Shown here piece after piece: positions 51,136 to 60,322 of a stretch of DNA of 64,000 nucleotides. Position numbers and translations under genes: made by a program. Each line of letters opens with the position of its first letter. The first letter of the stretch is position 1. The notes beneath the pieces were generated by a model that saw only the letters and a program-made list of their open reading frames with translations, did no database searches and had not been told where the DNA came from. This stretch comes from Bradyrhizobium sp. (GTDB lineage Bacteria; Pseudomonadota; Alphaproteobacteria; Rhizobiales; Xanthobacteraceae), in contig NZ_JACRMG010000009.1 in the NCBI RefSeq assembly GCF_016219575.1, positions 310,001 to 374,000 on the forward strand, in the 5' to 3' direction.

Positions 51136-52624
51136 CAAGGTCAAGCGACAACGCGACCAGGGCCGGCTCACCGTTCGTGAGCGTATCGACAGGATTGCCG
51201 ACCAGGACAGTTTCCACGAGATCGGTGCAATCTCAGGCATCGGCGAATACGACGAAGCGGGCGAGCTGAAGCAGCTGACGCCGGCGAACTGCGTGTTCGG
51301 CCGCGCCAGGGTCGATGGGCGTACGGTCGTGGTGGTCGGCGACGACTTCACGGTGCGCGGCGGCTCGGCGGATGCCTCGATCTCGGCCAAGCCGCTGATG
51401 GCGGAGGAGATGGCGCACGATTTCCGCCTGCCGATCATCCGCGTCATCGAAGGGTCCGGCGGCGGCGGCTCGGTGAAGACGATCGAGACGAAGGGCGCTG
51501 CCAACCTGCCGGGCGGCGTCGGCGGCACGCGCTGGTACTGGTACACGATGGCCAATCTGGCGCGCGTGCCCGTGGTGGCGCTCGGCCTCGGTTCGGTCGC
51601 CGGTCTCGGCGCAGCGCGGCTGGCCGCGAGCCATTACTCGGTGATGACCAAGAATTCGGCGATGTTCGTGGCGGGGCCGCCGGTCGTGAAGCGGCTCGGC
51701 CAGGATCTGACCAAGCAGGAACTCGGTGGCGCCGACATCCAGACCCGCGCCGGCGGCGTCGACCATGCGGTCGAGACCGAGGAAGAGGCATTCGAGTGCA
51801 CGCGGCGCTTCCTGTCCTACCTGCCGTCGTCGGTCTACGACCTGCCGCCGACGGTGCCCTGCACCGACGATCCCGAGCGTGCGGAGCAATCGCTGATGAA
51901 GGCGGTGCCGCGCAGCCGCCGCCAGGTCTACAAGATGCGTCCCATCATCGACGCCGTCGTCGACAAGGGTTCCTTCTTCGAGGTCAATTCCAATTTCGGC
52001 AAGCCGATCATCGTCGGCCTCGCGCGGCTGGAGGGCCGCGCGGTGCTGCTGCTCGCGAGTGACCCCCTGCATTACGGAGGCTCGTGGACGGCGGAAGCCT
52101 GCCAGAAGGTGATTCGCTGGGTGGATTTCGCCGAAACCTTCCATCTGCCGATCGTCTATCTCATGGATTGCCCCGGCTTCATGATCGGGCTCGATGCGGA
52201 GAAGTCGGCAACCATCCGCCACGGCGTGCGCGCAATGGCGGCGGTCAACCAGACCACGGTGCCCTGGTGTACCATCATCGTGCGCAACGCATTTGGCGTG
52301 GCGGGCGTCGTGCATCAGCCGGCCAATCGCTTCTCGATGCGCTATGCCTGGCCGTCGGCCTATTGGGGATCGCTGCCGCTGGAGGGCGGCATCGAGGCGG
52401 CCTATCGCGCCGAGATCGATGCGGCGGCCGATCCCGCGGCCAAGCTCAAGGAGATCGAGGACCGGCTGAACAAGCTGCGCTCGCCGTTCCGCTCCGCCGA
52501 AAAGTTCTGGGTGGAGGAAGTGATCGATCCCCGCAAGACCCGCTCGCTGCTGTGCGAATTCGCGCGCCTCGCCGAGCCGCTGCGCACGCCCGGTCCGCCG
52601 GCGAACATGACGACAAGGCCGTAG
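51065..52624 (+). CDS. Acyl-CoA carboxylase carboxyltransferase (beta) subunit
   Basis: A 519-residue carboxyltransferase of the propionyl/methylcrotonyl-CoA carboxylase type, with two crotonase-fold halves. N-terminal half: GRLTVRERIDRIADQDSF, GDDFTVRGGSADASI and the VGGTRWYWYTMANLARVP area. C-terminal half: SDPLHYGGSWTAEACQKVIR, LMDCPGFMIGLDAEKSAT and QTTVPWCTIIVRNAFGVAGV. It transfers CO2 from biotin (the small carrier) to an acyl-CoA. The start overlaps the IclR gene. With the carrier and the TRAP uptake genes it suggests a route for an imported acid. Confidence 0.9.
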   Translation: MVWKPELEDLARREAFAREMGGVDKVKRQRDQGRLTVRERIDRIADQDSFHEIGAISGIGEYDEAGELKQLTPANCVFGRARVDGRTVVVVGDDFTVRGGSADASISAKPLMAEEMAHDFRLPIIRVIEGSGGGGSVKTIETKGAANLPGGVGGTRWYWYTMANLARVPVVALGLGSVAGLGAARLAASHYSVMTKNSAMFVAGPPVVKRLGQDLTKQELGGADIQTRAGGVDHAVETEEEAFECTRRFLSYLPSSVYDLPPTVPCTDDPERAEQSLMKAVPRSRRQVYKMRPIIDAVVDKGSFFEVNSNFGKPIIVGLARLEGRAVLLLASDPLHYGGSWTAEACQKVIRWVDFAETFHLPIVYLMDCPGFMIGLDAEKSATIRHGVRAMAAVNQTTVPWCTIIVRNAFGVAGVVHQPANRFSMRYAWPSAYWGSLPLEGGIEAAYRAEIDAAADPAAKLKEIEDRLNKLRSPFRSAEKFWVEEVIDPRKTRSLLCEFARLAEPLRTPGPPANMTTRP

Positions 52625-52646
52625 TTCCACAGCCGTCACTCGAGAT

Positions 52647-52753
52647 GTCATCACCCGCGAATGCGGGTGATCCAGTACGCCGCGGCCTCTCGGTTCAGTC
52701 ACTGGCGTCTCTGGAATACTGGGCGGATTCAACCGGTCAAGCCGGGCGATGAC
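52647..52753. repeat. Palindromic repeat (GTCATCACCCGC/GCGATGAC type)
   Basis: GTCATCACCCGCGAATGCGG with GTGATCCAGTA at the left and the imperfectly inverted TCAAGCCGGGCGATGAC at the right, just after the carboxyltransferase stop. It is a distinct subfamily from the other repeats here. Confidence 0.75.
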
Positions 52754-52773
52754 AGCGGAGTACGACGAAAGAC

Positions 52774-53310
52774 ATGCGCTCGCATTCTCACGGCGCGATT
52801 CTCGCCTGAGTCTTGCAATTGATCGGCCCTCTCTTGTGAAGAGGGCGCAGGGAAGGCCGGGCGCCGGCGGCACCCGCATCACCGTGTGCGAAGAGTGCTA
52901 CAACGAATGCACACGGGTTTGACAGGTACAGCCGAGACATCCCGGCCTTCCCCGCGCAATGGCTTTACGGTTTACTTCGTGCTCTCCCCGGTGAGCGGCG
53001 TTTGTTGTCACCGTTGCGGCACCCGCACAGGCAGGGCCGATAGACGCCACGGTCGCGGCGCCAGGACCACACGACTTCGCCGTACGCTGCAGACGTTTCG
53101 TCTGGCAGGAAGAACGACCCGCCTGACGCCGCAGCGTCCATCGCAACCCGCGCCAACGTTCCGTGACGACCGCGAAGCGTCCCCTCGTGGTGGCGCGGGC
53201 TGGCCGAACGCATACCGTAAATCAGAATTCCTGTAAAGCGAAATATTTTCAATCACGGAGCTTGACCCGATTCCGCCAAACCGAAGTGATTTGCCCGTCG
53301 TGCCGGAAAT
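52774..53310. repeat. Large non-coding intergenic repeat typical of Bradyrhizobium
   Basis: Roughly 540 bases with no convincing gene. It holds a long inverted pair (GCGCAGGGAAGGCCGGG at 52845-52861 and CCCGGCCTTCCCCGCGC at 52941-52957) and segments such as CGCCAGGACCACACGACTTC and GATTTGCCCGTCGTG. From memory these fit a multi-copy repeat that recurs throughout Bradyrhizobium genomes and is often wrongly given ORFs. The recall cannot be checked here; the visible facts are the repeat arms and lack of coding signal. Confidence 0.55.
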
Positions 53311-53336
53311 GCAACAGCTCTTGCCCACACTACGTT

Positions 53337-53425
53337 GTCGCCCCGGCGAGAGCCGGGGCCCATAACCACAAATGCTCGTGGTTGTGCCGAGCTGGAGTCC
53401 CGGTCCCGGCTTTCGCCGGGACGAC
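53337..53425. repeat. Palindromic intergenic repeat (GTCGTCCCGGCGAAAGCCGGG family)
   Basis: GTCGCCCCGGCGAGAGCCGG and the inverted CCCGGCTTTCGCCGGGACGAC enclose ACCACAAATGCTCGTGGT. It lies just before the MFS gene stop. It is common as a nested hairpin in rhizobial genomes. Confidence 0.85.
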
Positions 53426-53430
53426 ACCAC

Positions 53431-54720
53431 TCAGGCCGCTGCCGCCGCCACCTTCGCCGGCCGCGAGATGGCGAGCACGATCAGGGCCGCGACGATGCAG
53501 AGCGCGCCGGCGACGAAGAAAGCCGGGAGATAGGTGGCGAGCACGGTGCGCGACAGGCCTGCGCCGAAGGCGGCGACGCCGGCGCCGAGCTGGTGGCCGG
53601 CGAAGATCCAGCCGAACACGAGGTTGGCGCGCTCGGCGCCGAACCGCTGCGCGGTGAGGCGCACGGTCGGCGGCACGGTGGCGATCCAGTCGAGGCCGTA
53701 GAACACGGCAAACAGCGACAGCCCGTAGAAGGTGAAATCGGTGAACGGCAAAAACAGCAGCGACAGGCCGCGCAGGCCGTAATACCAGAACAAGAGCCAG
53801 CGGTTGTCGTAGCGGTCGGACAGCCAGCCGGAAATGATGGTGCCGAAGAAATCGAAAATACCCATGGCTGCGAGCAGGCCCGCGGCCTGCACCTGCGGGA
53901 TGCCGAAATCGAGGCACATCGGGATCAGGTGCACCTGGACGAGGCCGTTAGTGCTGGCGCCGCAAATGAAGAAGGTGGCGAACAGGATCCAGAACACCGG
54001 CTGCTTCGAGGCATCGCGCAGGGTGCCGAGAGCAACCGCCGCAATCGGCGCGGTGCTCGGCGGCGGCGCGGGCAGGGGCTCCGTGCCCTCGTCGCCGAAC
54101 GGGCGCAGGCCGAGATCGCCGGGCCGGTCGCGCATCACCATCAGCACGGCGAAGGCGGCGACGCCGAGCATGATGCAGACCAGCGCCAGCGCGACGCGCC
54201 AGCCGACCTGCTCGGTGACGGCGGCGAGCGCCGGCAGGAACAGCAATTGCCCGGTCGCGACGCTCGCCGTGAGGATGCCGACCACGAGTCCGCGGCGCGC
54301 CACGAACCAGCGCGTGGCGATGGTCGCGCCCAGCACCAGCGCCGTCATGCCGGTGCCGATGCCGATCACGACACCCCACAACAGGATCAGCTGCCAGACC
54401 TGCGTCATGAACAGCGATCCGAGAAGGCCGGAGACGACGACGAGTTGCGCCGCCAGCGTTACGTTGCGCAGGCCGTAGCGGTTGAGCAGCGCCGCGGCAA
54501 ACGGCGCCATCAGTCCGAACAGGATGAAGCGGATCGACAGCGCCGAGGAAATCTCGGCGTTGCTCCAGCCGAACTCCTTCTGCAAGGGCACGATGAAGAC
54601 GCCGGGCGCGCCGACCGTGCCGGCCGAGATCAGCGCGGCGAGGAAGGTGACGGCGACCATCGCCCAGCCATAATGGATGTTGCGGCGGGCGAGGGCGGCG
54701 GACAGCCAGTTCGAGATCAT
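53431..54720 (-). CDS. MFS transporter
   Basis: A 429-residue twelve-helix major facilitator. The second strand/loop motif appears as RYGLRNVTLAAQLV, after helix VFIVPLQKEFGWSNAEISSA; a long central loop (GDLGLRPFGDEGTEPLPAPP) divides the two halves. The pattern resembles the oxalate/formate antiporter-like MFS group for organic anions. Substrate is unknown. Just after it lies an acetyl-CoA acetyltransferase gene on the same strand, about 100 bases upstream, so uptake of a fatty or organic acid for beta-oxidation is possible. Confidence 0.9.
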   Translation of the reverse strand: MISNWLSAALARRNIHYGWAMVAVTFLAALISAGTVGAPGVFIVPLQKEFGWSNAEISSALSIRFILFGLMAPFAAALLNRYGLRNVTLAAQLVVVSGLLGSLFMTQVWQLILLWGVVIGIGTGMTALVLGATIATRWFVARRGLVVGILTASVATGQLLFLPALAAVTEQVGWRVALALVCIMLGVAAFAVLMVMRDRPGDLGLRPFGDEGTEPLPAPPPSTAPIAAVALGTLRDASKQPVFWILFATFFICGASTNGLVQVHLIPMCLDFGIPQVQAAGLLAAMGIFDFFGTIISGWLSDRYDNRWLLFWYYGLRGLSLLFLPFTDFTFYGLSLFAVFYGLDWIATVPPTVRLTAQRFGAERANLVFGWIFAGHQLGAGVAAFGAGLSRTVLATYLPAFFVAGALCIVAALIVLAISRPAKVAAAAA

Positions 54721-54820
54721 GGAGCCTCAGAGGGTCTTATTTTTTTTGTGTTGATGCAATTTGCCACAAGGGAGGCACGGCGCGAATGCCGTGCTTCCCT
54801 CATTTCCGGACCTGCACGCG

Positions 54821-56011
54821 CTAGTGAACGATGCGCTCGACCGCGATGGCGGTGGCTTCGCCGCCGCCGATGCAGAGCGAGGCGACGCCGCGCTTGAGAT
54901 TATTGGCCTCCATCGCATGCAGCAGCGTCACGATCAGCCGTGCGCCGGTGGCGCCGATGGGATGGCCGAGCGCGCAGGCGCCGCCATTGATGTTGAGTTT
55001 CTCCCGGGGAATTCCGAGGTCGCGCTGCGCCGCCATTGCCACCACCGCAAAGGCCTCGTTGATCTCGAACAGGTCGACATCGCCGACGCTCCAGCCGACC
55101 TTGTCCAGCAGTTTCCGGATTGCCGGGATCGGCGCTGTCGTGAACCATTGCGGTTCCTGGCTGTGGGTGGCGTGGCCCTTGATCTCCGCCAGCACCGGCA
55201 GCCCGTCGCGATCGGCGAGCGAACGCTTTGCCAGGATGAGCGCGGCGGCGCCGTCGGCGTTGGCCGAGGAGGCGGCTGGCGTGATGGTGCCGTTGGCGCG
55301 GAAGGCCGGCTTCAGCCCGGGGATCTTTGTAGGGTCGACCTTCAGCGGATGCTCGTCATTGGCGATGATGCGGGGGCCGGCCTTTTCGGCCAGCGTGATC
55401 GGCGCGATCTCGCTCCTGAAGGCGCCGCCTTCCACCGCCTTCCGCGCGCGGGTCAGGGTTTCCATCGCGTACTTGTCCTGGTCGGCGCGGGTGAACTGAT
55501 AGGCTTCGGCGGTGGCCTCGCCGAAATCGCCCATCGAGCGGCCGGTCTCGTAGGCGTCCTCGAGGCCGTCCATCATCATGTGATCGATGATGCGGTCGTG
55601 GCCGGCGCGGTAGCCGCTGCGTGCCTTGGCCAGGAGATACGGCGCGTTGCTCATGCTCTCCATGCCGCCGGACAGCACGATGTTCGCCGAGCCGGCATGG
55701 ATGATGTCGTGTGCCAGCATGGTCGCCTTCATGCCGGAACCGCAGACCTTGTTGACGGTGGTGGCGCCGGTGGCGTCAGGCAGTTTTGCCCCACGCGCGG
55801 CCTGCCGCGCCGGGGCCTGGCCCTGGCCGGCGGGAAGCACGTTGCCCATGAAGACCTCGTCGATCCGTTCCGGCGCGAGTTTCGCACGCTCCAGCGCGGC
55901 GCCGATCACGTGCGAGCCGAGCTTGTGGGCGGCGAGCGGCGACAGCTCGCCCATGAAGCGGCCGAGCGGGGTGCGGGCGGCGGAGAGGATGACGACGGGA
56001 TCGTGGGCCAT
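54821..56011 (-). CDS. Acetyl-CoA C-acetyltransferase (thiolase)
   Basis: A 396-residue classical thiolase. Nucleophilic Cys90 (NKVCGSGMKATM), the His in GACALGHPIGATGARL and the acid/base Cys in SLCIGGGEATAIAVE are all present. It joins two acetyl-CoA or splits acetoacetyl-CoA and short 3-ketoacyl-CoA. Length and motifs match biosynthetic-type acetoacetyl-CoA thiolase. The CATCATATGATG palindrome (56048-56059) is 36 bases upstream of its start. It is followed downstream by the MFS gene. Confidence 0.95.
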   Translation of the reverse strand: MAHDPVVILSAARTPLGRFMGELSPLAAHKLGSHVIGAALERAKLAPERIDEVFMGNVLPAGQGQAPARQAARGAKLPDATGATTVNKVCGSGMKATMLAHDIIHAGSANIVLSGGMESMSNAPYLLAKARSGYRAGHDRIIDHMMMDGLEDAYETGRSMGDFGEATAEAYQFTRADQDKYAMETLTRARKAVEGGAFRSEIAPITLAEKAGPRIIANDEHPLKVDPTKIPGLKPAFRANGTITPAASSANADGAAALILAKRSLADRDGLPVLAEIKGHATHSQEPQWFTTAPIPAIRKLLDKVGWSVGDVDLFEINEAFAVVAMAAQRDLGIPREKLNINGGACALGHPIGATGARLIVTLLHAMEANNLKRGVASLCIGGGEATAIAVERIVH

Positions 56012-56047
56012 GGCGGTGCTCCCTGCGGGAATTCAATAGATTATGGT

Positions 56048-56059
56048 CATCATATGATG
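56048..56059. promoter_or_regulatory. Short perfect palindrome upstream of the thiolase gene
   Basis: CATCATATGATG, 36 bases before the thiolase ATG in an AT-rich stretch, could be a regulator site. It shares ATATGA with the dyad at 60323-60346, which suggests the same TetR protein may bind both. Weak alone. Confidence 0.4.
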
Positions 56060-56148
56060 CGACGAAAAAAATGCAACGGCGCGGGGCATGATAAATTGTC
56101 GTGATCGCATGAATTGGGCGCGCAATGCCGCCGAGCCACACCCGGCGC

Positions 56149-56252
56149 CCTCATCCTGAGGAGCGGCTTGCGCCGCGTCTCGAAGGATGAGCCAAGAACG
56201 AGATAGTGGCCTCATGGTTCGAGACGGCGCTGTGCGCCTCCTCACCATGAGG
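56149..56252. repeat. Palindromic intergenic repeat (CTCATCCTGAGGAG family)
   Basis: CCTCATCCTGAGGAGCGGC and the inverted GCGCCTCCTCACCATGAGG, with central TCTCGAAGGATGAG and CTCATGGTTCGAGA. It is the sister of the copy at 19711-19813 and lies between the thiolase and the hydratase gene. Confidence 0.85.
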
Positions 56253-56259
56253 ATTGGCG

Positions 56260-57030
56260 CTAGCGCTTGCGGTTGAGGAACCCGCCCATCATCTGCTGCG
56301 GCTCGCCCGTCAGGAACGACCTGCCGAAGGCGCCGACGCTGAGATTGACGGACTCGCTCAGCGGCAGTTCCTCCCAGCCGCGGCACAGCTCCTTCTGGAT
56401 GCGCAGCGCCTCGGGGCCGCATTCAAGCAATGCCTTGACGGTATGCTCGACGGCGTGGTCGAGGCCGCCGGGTGAGGCGACCCGATCGACCAGGCCCCAG
56501 GCGAGCGCCGTCGCCGCATCGATGTTTTCCGCGGTCATCACCAGCCAGCGCGCGCGGCCGTAGCCGATCAGCCGCGGCAAGAGCGCGGCGTGGATCACGC
56601 TGGGTATGCCGACCTTGACCTCGGGCATGCCGAACATGGCGTCATGTGCGGCGACGCGGATATCGCAGGCGGCTGCGACCTCGAGCCCGCCGCCGAGACA
56701 CCAGCCGGGCAGCCGCGCGATCACGGGGGCAGGGAAGCGGCGGATCGCCGCGCAGAGATCGCGCAGGCGGGTGATGAAGGCCTCGGCCGATTTCTGGTCG
56801 AGCTTCGCCATCTCCCTGATGTCGGCGCCGCCGATCATGCTCTTCTCGCTCTGGCCGGTCAGGATGACGGCGCGGATGCTGTTGTCGCCGGCGAGCTTTT
56901 CAAATCCTTCGCGCACGCCGTCGGTCACGGCGGAGCCGAGGATGTTGAGCGAGCCGGCATTGCAGACGGCGAGGCGCACGACGCCTCTGTTGTCGCGGGC
57001 AATCCCGCAATGCGGATTGAGCATTTCCAT
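56260..57030 (-). CDS. Enoyl-CoA hydratase/isomerase family protein
   Basis: A 256-residue crotonase-fold protein from the ATG at 57030. Oxyanion hole parts are SMIGGADIREM and PGWCLGGGLEVAAACD; both catalytic Glu positions are kept (GGGLEV and MPEVKVGIPS), so true hydratase chemistry is likely. It adds water across a trans-2-enoyl-CoA. It lies on the same strand as the thiolase, 250 bases upstream, with a repeat in between. Confidence 0.92.
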   Translation of the reverse strand: MEMLNPHCGIARDNRGVVRLAVCNAGSLNILGSAVTDGVREGFEKLAGDNSIRAVILTGQSEKSMIGGADIREMAKLDQKSAEAFITRLRDLCAAIRRFPAPVIARLPGWCLGGGLEVAAACDIRVAAHDAMFGMPEVKVGIPSVIHAALLPRLIGYGRARWLVMTAENIDAATALAWGLVDRVASPGGLDHAVEHTVKALLECGPEALRIQKELCRGWEELPLSESVNLSVGAFGRSFLTGEPQQMMGGFLNRKR

Positions 57031-57120
57031 GGTTCTTGTTGTGGCTCCCTTGTGCGTGCGAGCGGCGAGGGAGCACTTCCTTGGCAAGCGTGGCTGTTGT
57101 CAAGGGTTGCTGTCGGCTTA

Positions 57121-57328
57121 CCTCTCCCCGCGCTTTGCGGGGAGAGGTCGGATCGCGCAGCGATCCGGGTGAGGGGCCGGGCGCTCCGCTAACCACGGAT
57201 ATGGCGTATCCGACTCGCTGTCTTCCTCGAGCTAAATATCGCGGTTGCCAGCGTGCCTCGCCCCTCACCCGAAGCCTTCGCTGCGCTACGGCTTCGACCT
57301 CTCCCCGCAAAAGAGCGGGGAGAGGTGA
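57121..57328. repeat. Long palindromic repeat (CTCTCCCCGC family)
   Basis: The ends are CCTCTCCCCGCGCTTTGCGG plus GGAGAGGTCGGATCG and CGACCTCTCCCCGCAAAAGAG plus CGGGGAGAGG, with central GGGTGAGGGGC and GCCCCTCACCC arms. It fills the 306-base gap between the hydratase and the oxidoreductase gene; I see no gene in it. Confidence 0.85.
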
Positions 57329-57336
57329 GATTCTGC

Positions 57337-59658
57337 CTACGCCGACGCCCGATGGATGCGCTGCGAGGCCGCCTCATGGGCCGCGGCTTCCGCTGCCGCC
57401 AGCCGTTCCAGCCGCACGAGGACGTGCTTGTGATAGGGCGTGGCCGCGATGGGGTCGCAGTTGCCGCGGTCGGTCAGCACATTGATGCGAGGGCCGTTGC
57501 TGAGACGCTCGCCGTCGCCCGCGGGATAGGCCTGCCCGTAACCGTGCGGCAGCGCGAGCTGGCCGCTGCGCATGGAGTCGTCGCGCTTGGCCCGCGCGAC
57601 GACGCGGCCGGCAGCCGATTGCACGGCGATCCATTCGCCGTCGTTGGCGCCGAGTGCTTCGAGATCGGCGGCATTGATCAGCAAGGCGCCGTCGGGATCG
57701 TCGCGGCGCCAGGCCGGATCGCGAAAGATCTGGTTAGCGTTGAACATGCGCCGCTGGCCGGCGGCGAGCACGAAGGGATAATCGTCGTGAGGTGCCGCGG
57801 CAGCCGGATCGAGCTTATCAAGCCACTCCAGCATCGGTGCGATCGCGAGCCGCACCTTGCGGTCGGGATGCGAGATCAGCGACCACACGTCGTCGTAGTC
57901 GTGCTCGGTGAAGGCGGCGCCGTTGCGCGATCCGACGATGGCGTCGAACAGGACTTCGCCGAGCGCCTGGTCCGGCACCTCGGGGCCGGTGTTGAGCGCG
58001 CGGCGCACCGCCTGCGGCGAGCGTTTGGCGCAGAGATGCGCGGCCTGCCACAGCGGCGCGGCGGCGGCAGTGCCATCGGGCAGGGTGGCGCCCAGCGTAT
58101 TGTAGAGCACGAGCGCGCCGAGCGGCGCCAGCGCGGGATTGGCGCCCATCAGGCTGCGAAGCTCCGCGGCGAAGGCGGCGCGGGAGCGGAACGCGGCTTC
58201 GCGCAGCGGCGCCAACGCGTTGTCGCCGGGCAGAAGTCCCAACGCACGCGTCAGCCGCGTGTAAATTTCCGGCTCGGGCAGGGTGCCTTCGAGCGGTGCG
58301 ACAACACCCGCCCGCACATGGAAGTAATTCCTCGGGAATTCGAAGTTGAACAGCGTGAACTCGGTCTTCTCGTATTGCGAGGAGGCCGGCAGCACGTAAT
58401 GCGCCAGCCGCGCTGTCTCGGTCATGGCGACGTCGACGACGACGACGAGATCCAGCGCGCGCAGCGCCTTCTCCACCTCTGCGGTATTCGCAGCGGTGTT
58501 GGCGGGATTGGAACTGTCGATCCACACCGCGTGCAGGCGGTCGGGATGGTCGGCAAGTACCGCATCCGGGAACAGGTTGGGCGGCAACAGGCCGCCGATC
58601 ACCTCGGTATCGGCGGCGGCAAAGCGCTGATTCGGCGAATTGCCCCATAGCGGCTGCAGCCAGCTGTGCAGCTGGTTGGTGCCCTTGCGGCCGAAACTGC
58701 CGGTCAGCATGATCAGGAGCTTCTCGAGCCACGAACTGAGCGTCGAGTTGACGCCCTGCTGGATGCCGAGCTCGACGCGGACGGTCATGGCCTTGGCAGC
58801 AACGATCATGTCGACGCATTGCTCGATCTGCGTGAGCGGGATGTCGGCGGCATCGGCCCATTGCTCGGCCGGAATCTTCAGCAAGGCATCCCTGACCTCG
58901 GCATAACCCGTGGTGTGCTGCTCGATGAAGGCATGGTCCACGGCATCGCGCTGGATCAGGCGCGCCAGGATTGCGCCGAGCAGGAAGGCATCGGCGCCGG
59001 GACGGACGGCCAGATGCAGGTCGGCGCGCTCGGCAGTCTCCGAGCGGCGCGGATCGATCACGATCATCCTGCGGTCCGGATCCTTGCGGATGTCATTGAG
59101 ATGGTCGCGCGCATTGGGAAAGCCGTGGGCGATCCAGGGATTGGCGCCGATCACGAACAAGAGGTCGCAATGATGCACGTCCTCGGCGGTGTGGCAGGTC
59201 TGGCTGCCGAACATGTGGCCGTTGACCCAGAAGTCGCCGGTCTTCTCCTGCGCCAGCGCGTTGAAGACATGGCGCGAGCCGAGCGCGCGCATCAGCGCGG
59301 TGGCATAGGCGCCGCCGGCATGGTTGCCCTGGCCGCCGCCGCCATAGAGCGCAAGGCTCTTGCCGCCGTGGCGGTCCACCACCTCGCGCAGCCTGGCGGC
59401 GATCTCCGCGATCGCGGTGTCCCAGTCGATCGCGTCGAAACCGCCGTCGGAGCGGCGGCGCAGCGGCGTGGTCAGCCGGTCGCGGTGGTGGGCGTAGAAG
59501 GGGATGCGCGCCGCCTTGTTGCAGAGATAGCCCTGCGACTTCGGATTGTCGCGGTCGCCGCGCACTTTTGTGATGCGGTCGTTCTCGACGAGCACCTCGA
59601 GGCCGCAATTGACGTAGCAGAGATTGCAGGCGGTCTTCCGCCAATCCGCGCCCGGCAT
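57337..59658 (-). CDS. Molybdopterin oxidoreductase (DMSO-reductase/formate dehydrogenase-like)
   Basis: A 773-residue cytoplasmic enzyme from the ATG at 59658 (GGAAGGG upstream; 59673 is an alternative). The N-terminal 4Fe-4S site is Cys11-x2-Cys14-x3-Cys18-x27-Cys46. The Mo-bis-MGD fold follows (DWDTAIAEIAARLREVVDRH, VIGANPWIAHGFPNAR, VIDPRRSETAERADLHLAVR). A C-terminal molydopterin-dinucleotide-binding domain ends LPHGYGQAYPAGDGERLSNG. No Tat signal or partner subunit is near. The real electron donor or acceptor is unknown; pipeline names such as formate dehydrogenase or nitrate reductase should be taken as family labels only. Confidence 0.88.
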   Translation of the reverse strand: MPGADWRKTACNLCYVNCGLEVLVENDRITKVRGDRDNPKSQGYLCNKAARIPFYAHHRDRLTTPLRRRSDGGFDAIDWDTAIAEIAARLREVVDRHGGKSLALYGGGGQGNHAGGAYATALMRALGSRHVFNALAQEKTGDFWVNGHMFGSQTCHTAEDVHHCDLLFVIGANPWIAHGFPNARDHLNDIRKDPDRRMIVIDPRRSETAERADLHLAVRPGADAFLLGAILARLIQRDAVDHAFIEQHTTGYAEVRDALLKIPAEQWADAADIPLTQIEQCVDMIVAAKAMTVRVELGIQQGVNSTLSSWLEKLLIMLTGSFGRKGTNQLHSWLQPLWGNSPNQRFAAADTEVIGGLLPPNLFPDAVLADHPDRLHAVWIDSSNPANTAANTAEVEKALRALDLVVVVDVAMTETARLAHYVLPASSQYEKTEFTLFNFEFPRNYFHVRAGVVAPLEGTLPEPEIYTRLTRALGLLPGDNALAPLREAAFRSRAAFAAELRSLMGANPALAPLGALVLYNTLGATLPDGTAAAAPLWQAAHLCAKRSPQAVRRALNTGPEVPDQALGEVLFDAIVGSRNGAAFTEHDYDDVWSLISHPDRKVRLAIAPMLEWLDKLDPAAAAPHDDYPFVLAAGQRRMFNANQIFRDPAWRRDDPDGALLINAADLEALGANDGEWIAVQSAAGRVVARAKRDDSMRSGQLALPHGYGQAYPAGDGERLSNGPRINVLTDRGNCDPIAATPYHKHVLVRLERLAAAEAAAHEAASQRIHRASA

Positions 59659-59737
59659 GGCCATCCCTTCCATTGTTGGACGGAGGCGTTATATATGACG
59701 AACATCATTCAATCAATCGGCCTGAAGGAGATCCTCC

Positions 59738-60295
59738 ATGACCGCGGCCAGCGCCCAGAAAACCCAGGAACTTCCGGACCTGTTTGCGCCGCAGCTGCGG
59801 CGGGAGCGGGTGGTGGACTGGCAGGCGCCGGGGCCGGCGGCCAGGGCGGCGATGACGATGTCGGGGATGGAGGCGATGCGCGGGATTCGCGACGGTATCC
59901 TGCCGCCGCCGCCAATGGCGAAACTGATCGGCTTCCGCATGGCCACGGTCGAGCCGGGGCGGATCGTGATGGAGCTGGACGCCGAGGAGAGCCTGGAAAA
60001 CACCATTGGGCTGCTGCATGGCGCGACCGCCGCGGCGCTGCTGGATACCGCTATGGGCTGCGCGATCTCGACCATGCTGCCGGCCGGCCAGACCTCGGTG
60101 ACGCTCGACCTCAAATTGACCTATCTCAGGCCGCTGTCGGTGAAATCAGGCACGATTCGAGCTGAAGGCAAGCTGATCAAGCTCGGCCGCCAGAACAGCT
60201 ATACCGAGGGCTTCGTGCGCGACGGCGCGGGCAATCTCGCAGTGCACGCGACGGCGACTTTTTCCATGATCGGCGGGCCGCAACAGGCGAAATAG
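59738..60295 (+). CDS. PaaI family thioesterase (hotdog fold)
   Basis: A 185-residue hotdog-fold thioesterase with AAGGAG before its ATG. The family motif GRIVMELDAEESLENTIGLLHGATAAALLDTAMGCA carries the HGG-like site (LHGATAAALLD) with the usual Asp. Later strand: TSVTLDLKLTYLRPL. An N-terminal extension of about 50 residues precedes the domain. It cleaves acyl-CoA or aryl-CoA. It is divergent from the molybdopterin enzyme and upstream of a TetR regulator, so these three probably form one regulon. Confidence 0.88.
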   Translation: MTAASAQKTQELPDLFAPQLRRERVVDWQAPGPAARAAMTMSGMEAMRGIRDGILPPPPMAKLIGFRMATVEPGRIVMELDAEESLENTIGLLHGATAAALLDTAMGCAISTMLPAGQTSVTLDLKLTYLRPLSVKSGTIRAEGKLIKLGRQNSYTEGFVRDGAGNLAVHATATFSMIGGPQQAK

Positions 60296-60322
60296 CAGCA
60301 GCTTTTTCAACCCGGTGGTGCT

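Noticed and set aside
52886..53236. Plus-strand frame of 116 codons in the repeat region
   Set aside because: It lies in a long inverted-repeat structure and its product is Arg/Thr-rich with no ribosome site or homology; also overlapped by several equally good frames.
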